Assembly (NCBI RefSeq): GCF_001550135.1
Contig: NZ_LRUE01000008.1
Span: forward strand, 1-60,165
DNA: 60,165 bases
From: Pseudoalteromonas shioyasakiensis
GTDB lineage: Bacteria > Pseudomonadota > Gammaproteobacteria > Enterobacterales > Alteromonadaceae
Direction of reading: 5' to 3'
Made by a program: the position numbers and the translations under genes. This document shows, piece after piece, positions 55,647 to 60,165 of the stretch; the first letter of the stretch is position 1; each line of letters begins with the position of its first letter. Under the pieces are notes generated by a model. It made no database searches. It was not told the DNA's origin and was given only the letters and a program-made list of their open reading frames with translations.

Positions 55647-56657
55647 GTGGCCCAGTCCCTGCAATCTTTTCATACCTTTTCTTTGCCAAGCCAATGCCAG
55701 CATTTTTATCAAATTGATGAAATGAATCAGCTTTTAAGCACAGACTTTTCTGGGCCATTTTGTATTTTAGGTGAAGGCAGTAATACGGTGTTTTTATCTG
55801 ACTACCAAGGTTCTGTGATCCACATGAATACGAAGGGCATAGATATAGAGCAGCAAAGCGATGGCTTTTTATTGCACATTGCAGCCGGAGAAAACTGGCA
55901 CCAATTAGTTGCTATGACTATTGCTAATGATATGCCTGGGCTTGAAAACCTTGCTTTAATACCTGGGACTGTTGGTGCTGCACCAGTGCAAAATATAGGT
56001 GCTTACGGTGTAGAGCTTGAAAAGTTTGTGAGTTATGTCGAATACTTTGATATTGCCACCAAAACCATAAAGCGCTTAACTAAAGGCGAATGCCAATTTG
56101 GCTATCGTGACTCTATCTTCAAGCATGCACTGAAAAATCAAGCGGTGATCACCCAAGTAGGGTTGCTGTTACCTAAGAAATGGCAGCCAGTACTGAGTTA
56201 TGGACCATTGCAAGAGCTTTCAGAACCCTCTCCACAGCAGGTATTTGAGCAAATCATCACAACAAGAAACAGCAAACTACCAAACCCCAGTGAACTTGCA
56301 AATGCAGGCAGTTTTTTCAAAAACCCAGTGATCAGGAATGAGCAACTTGCGTTACTTTTAAAAAGCTACCCAGAGCTACCTCATTACTTTGTGGATGCTG
56401 AGCATCATAAAGTTGCGGCGGGGTGGTTGATTGAGCAAGCAGGGTTAAAAGGCTTTAAGGTCGCCGGTATTGAAGTGCATCAGCAGCAAGCTTTAGTGCT
56501 AGTAAACCACGGTAATAGTACAGGTGATGACTTAATTGCCATGGTAAAGCATGTACAACAACAGGTTTGGCATAAATATCAGATTGCTTTACAGCACGAA
56601 GTACGCCTGATCAATGCCGATAATGAGTGTCATATTGAATCGGGAGCTTCATCATGA
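55647..56657 (+). CDS. murB: UDP-N-acetylenolpyruvoylglucosamine reductase MurB
   Basis: A 336-residue type I MurB that reduces enolpyruvyl-UDP-GlcNAc with NADPH via FAD in peptidoglycan synthesis. ILGEGSNTVFLSD, PGLENLALIPGTVGAAPVQN and ANAGSFFKNPV (with the catalytic Ser) are present. GTG 55647 has GAGG six bases upstream; TTG 55635 is the alternative. The stop overlaps birA by four bases (ATGA). Confidence 0.95.
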   Translation: MAQSLQSFHTFSLPSQCQHFYQIDEMNQLLSTDFSGPFCILGEGSNTVFLSDYQGSVIHMNTKGIDIEQQSDGFLLHIAAGENWHQLVAMTIANDMPGLENLALIPGTVGAAPVQNIGAYGVELEKFVSYVEYFDIATKTIKRLTKGECQFGYRDSIFKHALKNQAVITQVGLLLPKKWQPVLSYGPLQELSEPSPQQVFEQIITTRNSKLPNPSELANAGSFFKNPVIRNEQLALLLKSYPELPHYFVDAEHHKVAAGWLIEQAGLKGFKVAGIEVHQQQALVLVNHGNSTGDDLIAMVKHVQQQVWHKYQIALQHEVRLINADNECHIESGASS

Positions 56658-57646
56658 AAGCGCCAGATGGAAATAAGCTCGCTATTTTACAAGCTCTAAA
56701 TACCGGTGGTTTTATTTCTGGTCAGCAATTGGGCGAGCAGCTCGGTATTAGCCGTGCAGCAGTGGGTAAACATATTCACTCTTTGCAGGAGATGGGGCTC
56801 GATATATTTAAGGTTACGGGTAAAGGGTATTGCCTAAATAATAGTGCAGGCTTAATGAACAAAGAAAAGATCGGTCTGCATTATAATGAGTTAGGTGGCA
56901 GCACCGCTAATGTTGAAGTGCAGCCTATTATTGACTCAACCAACAGTGAGTTAATGCGCCGTTTGCAAACAGAAGTATCTCTGCCATCTGGAAGCGTATT
57001 AGTTGCAGAAATGCAGCAAGCGGGAAGAGGGCGCCGTGGGCGCGTTTGGCAATCTCCATTTGGCGCAAACTTATACTTTAGTTACTTTTGGCGTTTGGAT
57101 GATGGTTTGCAAGCTGCTATGGGGGTCTCTATTGCTGTTGGGCTTGCTGTTTACGATACGCTTAAAGCCTTATATCAATTAGATGTAGAGCTTAAGTGGC
57201 CAAATGATATCTACTTGAACCGTGAAAAATTAGCGGGCGTATTAGTTGAACTTGACGGCCAACCACAAGGTCCTTGTCAGCTTGTAATAGGTATAGGTAT
57301 CAATTTACATATGCCAGAAAGTGTTAGCCAACACATAGATCAAGCATGGACTGACTTAAGTCAGCATGTGCAGGGGTTAGATAAAAACAAGCTGGTGGCC
57401 TATTTATGCTTTTATTTAGAAAAACGTTTAGCTCAGTATCAGCAATCGGGTTTAAACGATATGTATCTACAGTGGAATCAATTAAATGCATTTGCAGGTG
57501 AGTGTGTTGAGCTAAACACGGGGCATCGTAGCTGGCGTGGTATTTGCGAAGGAATTGATAACCAAGGTGGCGTGCGTATTCGCCAAGACGGCGAAGTGAA
57601 AAGTTATTATGGTGGTGAAATTTCATTACGTAAGGCTGAGCTATGA
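56654..57646 (+). CDS. birA: Biotin ligase and biotin-operon repressor BirA
   Basis: A 330-residue bifunctional protein. An N-terminal winged helix (ISGQQLGEQLGISRAAVGKH, about 19-38) shows it is the repressor type. The ligase has GRGRRGRVW, KWPNDIYLN, LAGVLVEL and GIGINLHM. The C-terminal SH3-like domain ends the protein. It overlaps murB and coaX by four bases on each side. Confidence 0.95.
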   Translation: MKAPDGNKLAILQALNTGGFISGQQLGEQLGISRAAVGKHIHSLQEMGLDIFKVTGKGYCLNNSAGLMNKEKIGLHYNELGGSTANVEVQPIIDSTNSELMRRLQTEVSLPSGSVLVAEMQQAGRGRRGRVWQSPFGANLYFSYFWRLDDGLQAAMGVSIAVGLAVYDTLKALYQLDVELKWPNDIYLNREKLAGVLVELDGQPQGPCQLVIGIGINLHMPESVSQHIDQAWTDLSQHVQGLDKNKLVAYLCFYLEKRLAQYQQSGLNDMYLQWNQLNAFAGECVELNTGHRSWRGICEGIDNQGGVRIRQDGEVKSYYGGEISLRKAEL

Positions 57647-58341
57647 AACTATTAGTGGATGTTGGCAATACCGCAATTAAAGCCGTTTTGTTTGATGGCA
57701 AGGATTACCAAAGCTGTGAACTCAGCAATTTACCTTGGTCACAAATAACAGAGCTGGTCTATGCCTGCGTAGGTAGTACAGCGCTACTTAAACCGTTATT
57801 AGCACAGGCGCAGCAACATGCTGTTCCTTACTTTGAAGCAGAGGTCACAGCAAAACTCGCTACGTTAACCTGTGCCTATCAGCAGTTTCAAAACCTAGGA
57901 ATTGATCGCTGGCTCGCGGTGATCGCTGCGTATGTAGAATATCCCGAGCAAAACTGCATTATTATCGATGCCGGTACAGCAACGACAATTGATGTGCTTA
58001 ATAAAGAAGGCGCGCATCTAGGAGGCTGGATCTTACCAGGCCTTGATTTAATGACCTCATCACTTACCCAAAATACGCAACGCGTGTTTGATGATGAGCA
58101 AACCCCATTTACGACTGAGTTAGGGCGTAATACGCCAAATGGCCTAAAAAATGGCGCTATGGTTGCTACTCTTGGTGCAATCGAGCAAGCAAAACAACAT
58201 CTTAACCAACAGAGTTGTCAGTTATTATTTGCTGGTGGTTATGGCAAATTGTTAGCAGATACATATATAGATGCTAAGTTTGACAGCTTGCTCGTGTTTA
58301 AAGGACTGAATTACTGGCGTGAATTAGCTATAAAGCAGTAA
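57643..58341 (+). CDS. coaX: Type III pantothenate kinase CoaX
   Basis: A 232-residue enzyme catalysing the first step of CoA synthesis. Phosphate-binding DVGNTAIK (6-13), GIDRWLAVIAAY and DAGTATTIDV are the CoaX signature. It sits exactly where E. coli has coaA, the unrelated type I kinase, between birA and the tRNA-tufB unit. It is translationally coupled to birA. Confidence 0.95.
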   Translation: MKLLVDVGNTAIKAVLFDGKDYQSCELSNLPWSQITELVYACVGSTALLKPLLAQAQQHAVPYFEAEVTAKLATLTCAYQQFQNLGIDRWLAVIAAYVEYPEQNCIIIDAGTATTIDVLNKEGAHLGGWILPGLDLMTSSLTQNTQRVFDDEQTPFTTELGRNTPNGLKNGAMVATLGAIEQAKQHLNQQSCQLLFAGGYGKLLADTYIDAKFDSLLVFKGLNYWRELAIKQ

Positions 58342-58408
58342 AAATACGGGTTTTTGCCTGAATAGTGAGCGTTTAACACATAAATTCACATTTTTTTTAA
58401 TTTTATGG

Positions 58409-58437
58409 TTGCATCACAATAAACCTTACCTTAGAAT
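58409..58437 (+). promoter_or_regulatory. Promoter of the tRNA-tuf operon
   Basis: TTGCAT, 17 bases, TAGAAT, followed by the GC-rich discriminator CTCGCCCC. Such discriminators make stable-RNA promoters sensitive to ppGpp, which would fit. Confidence 0.75.
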
Positions 58438-58458
58438 CTCGCCCCGTACTAAAGCAGT

Positions 58459-58534
<76 letters not shown>

Positions 58535-58574
58535 CTTTCCTTTTACCGGAAGTGACTTAGTAAAGAATTTTCGT

Positions 58575-58659
58575 GGAGGGGTTCCCGAGCGGCCAAAGGG
58601 ATCAGACTGTAAATCTGACGGCTCAGCCTTCGCTGGTTCGAATCCAGCTCCCTCCACCA
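58575..58659 (+). tRNA. tyrU: tRNA-Tyr (GTA)
   Basis: 85 nt with CCA, class II with a long variable arm (CGGCTCAGCCTTCG). The anticodon is GTA (GACTGTAAATC). It is in the E. coli tyrU position. Confidence 0.97.
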
Positions 58660-58703
58660 CTTTATTCTTGACGGTTAGAGGTAGTTTAAGAACAGGTTCC
58701 TAT

Positions 58704-58778
<75 letters not shown>

Positions 58779-58791
58779 GACTTCTGGTGTT

Positions 58792-58867
58792 GCTGATATA
58801 GCTCAGTTGGTAGAGCGCACCCTTGGTAAGGGTGAGGTCGGCAGTTCAAATCTGCCTATCAGCACCA
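58792..58867 (+). tRNA. thrT: tRNA-Thr (GGT)
   Basis: 76 nt with CCA. The anticodon is GGT (CCTTGGTAAGG). It is the last tRNA before tuf, 136 bases from its start. Confidence 0.97.
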
Positions 58868-59003
58868 GTATCGAGAACTCATCTTAATTTCTTCCTTTAT
58901 CTGTCAGAAAAAACTATTTGAAATTTGAAAAAATTAAATTAATCTACCCTCGGTGGATTATTTTCATATGTAATCTAGATACACAAAACTGATAGGTTCC
59001 GTC

Positions 59004-60165
59004 ATGGCAAAAGAAAAGTTTGAACGCGTAAAACCGCACGTAAACGTTGGTACAATCGGCCACGTTGACCACGGTAAAACAACTCTAACAGCAGCAATCA
59101 CTAACGTACTTGCAAAAGTATACGGTGGTGTAGCTAAAGACTTCGCATCAATCGATAACGCTCCAGAAGAGCGTGAGCGTGGTATCACAATCTCAACTTC
59201 ACACGTTGAGTACGATACTCCAACTCGTCACTACGCACACGTAGACTGTCCAGGACACGCCGATTATGTTAAAAACATGATCACTGGTGCTGCTCAAATG
59301 GACGGCGCAATCCTAGTAGTTGCTGCGACTGACGGTCCTATGCCACAAACTCGTGAGCACATCCTACTTTCTCGTCAGGTTGGTGTACCTTACATCATCG
59401 TATTCATGAACAAATGTGACATGGTTGACGACGAAGAGCTACTTGAGCTAGTTGAGATGGAAGTTCGTGAACTTCTTTCTGAGTACGACTTCCCAGGTGA
59501 TGACTTACCACTAATCCAAGGTTCAGCGCTTAAAGCGTTAGAAGGCGAGAAAGAGTGGGAAGACAAAATCGTTGAGCTTGCAGAAGCACTAGATTCTTAC
59601 ATCCCAGAGCCAGAGCGTGACATCGATAAGCCATTCATCATGCCTATCGAAGACGTATTCTCAATCCAAGGTCGTGGTACTGTTGTAACTGGCCGTGTTG
59701 AAGCTGGTATCATCAACGTGAATGACGAAGTTGAAATCGTAGGTATCAAAGAAACTACGAAGACAACTTGTACAGGTGTTGAGATGTTCCGTAAGCTTCT
59801 AGACGAAGGTCGTGCGGGTGAGAACATCGGTGCACTTCTACGTGGTACTAAGCGTGAAGACGTTGAACGTGGTCAAGTACTAGCTAAGCCTGGTTCAATC
59901 ACTCCACACACGAAGTTCACTTCAGAAGTATACGTACTTTCTAAAGATGAAGGTGGTCGTCACACTCCATTCTTCAAAGGTTACCGTCCACAGTTCTACT
60001 TCCGTACAACTGACGTAACAGGTGACGTACAGTTACCAGACGGCGTTGAAATGGTAATGCCTGGTGATAACATCAAGATGACTGTAGAACTAATCTGCCC
60101 AATCGCGATGGACGAAGGTTTACGCTTCGCTATCCGTGAAGGTGGCCGTACAGTTGGTGCTGGTG
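59004..60165 (+). CDS. tuf: Elongation factor Tu, cut by the window end
   Basis: The open frame runs from ATG 59004 to the last base (387 codons), while EF-Tu has about 394, so only the last few residues are missing. G1 GHVDHGKTT, the switch region [14 protein letters not shown] and NKCD are intact, and domains 2 and 3 follow. It delivers aminoacyl-tRNA to the ribosome. By position it is the tufB copy; the str-operon copy is not in the window. Confidence 0.97.
   Translation, partial: MAKEKFERVKPHVNVGTIGHVDHGKTTLTAAITNVLAKVYGGVAKDFASIDNAPEERERGITISTSHVEYDTPTRHYAHVDCPGHADYVKNMITGAAQMDGAILVVAATDGPMPQTREHILLSRQVGVPYIIVFMNKCDMVDDEELLELVEMEVRELLSEYDFPGDDLPLIQGSALKALEGEKEWEDKIVELAEALDSYIPEPERDIDKPFIMPIEDVFSIQGRGTVVTGRVEAGIINVNDEVEIVGIKETTKTTCTGVEMFRKLLDEGRAGENIGALLRGTKREDVERGQVLAKPGSITPHTKFTSEVYVLSKDEGGRHTPFFKGYRPQFYFRTTDVTGDVQLPDGVEMVMPGDNIKMTVELICPIAMDEGLRFAIREGGRTVGAG

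Noticed and set aside
59004..60165. Truncated tuf pseudogene
   Set aside because: The frame is intact to the final base; the missing end is due to the window boundary.

Overview
The window looks like chromosome from a marine gammaproteobacterium of the Alteromonadales, most likely Pseudoalteromonas or a close relative. This rests on protein character and on locus order: murB-birA-coaX-tRNA-tuf, uvrD-tmcA, nudE-cysQ, yheT-yheU and an S10 ribosomal operon. It is inference; no database was searched. There is no prophage, insertion sequence, integron or CRISPR array. Most genes are ordinary core genes. The interest lies in short regulatory sites, repeat-rich gaps and a few accessory genes.

Layout. 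1-390: the last bases of a 23S rRNA, a spacer, a 5S rRNA and its terminator. 391-1044: no gene, but REP-like palindromes and 130-bp direct repeats. 1045-7260 (minus): uvrD, tmcA, an orphan periplasmic binding protein and a CheW protein carrying a zinc-binding CZB domain; uvrD has a LexA box. 7520-11732: a small membrane protein, yacL, a periplasmic redoxin, an all-alpha dUTPase, yrfG, nudE and cysQ. 11871-12302: three initiator tRNA genes in a repeat array with broken fragments. 12744-20955: a one-polypeptide hybrid two-component regulator, a structured leader, a 1167-residue modular lipoprotein and a small lipoprotein. 21026-39682: a TRIC-like channel, comM, an orphan OmpR-type regulator, a secreted S9 peptidase, a CNNM/CBS protein, a REC-EAL phosphodiesterase, a site-2 protease homologue, an AtoE-type transporter, cheV, an MthK-like potassium channel, several small or unknown genes, an EVE protein, tesB and plsB. 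39897-45138: the complete S10 operon with promoter, attenuating leader and terminator. 45320-53604: a HEAT-like protein, an M19 dipeptidase, yheU, yheT, a 46-residue membrane protein under two FNR boxes, a hybrid histidine kinase, a CsgD/VpsT-like regulator, hinT and a DUF2057 protein. 53657-60165: an M1 aminopeptidase, murB-birA-coaX, then thrU-tyrU-glyT-thrT-tuf, with tuf cut by the window end.

How the parts relate. Translation is heavily represented (rRNA, seven tRNAs, S10 operon, tuf, tmcA). A second theme is signalling around motility and biofilm: CheW-CZB, CheV, REC-EAL, a CsgD/VpsT-like regulator with a partly conserved c-di-GMP motif, a hybrid kinase next to it, and a DUF2057 protein of the YccT/CsgI family.

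The best candidates for something undescribed are: the 46-residue membrane protein whose promoter has FNR boxes at exactly -41.5 and -91.5; the hybrid regulator, leader and modular lipoprotein locus; the 12-bp dyad upstream of the CsgD-like gene; the binding protein/CheW-CZB pair; and the palindromic repeats with 5' GTAG, one of which lies inside the rRNA transcript.
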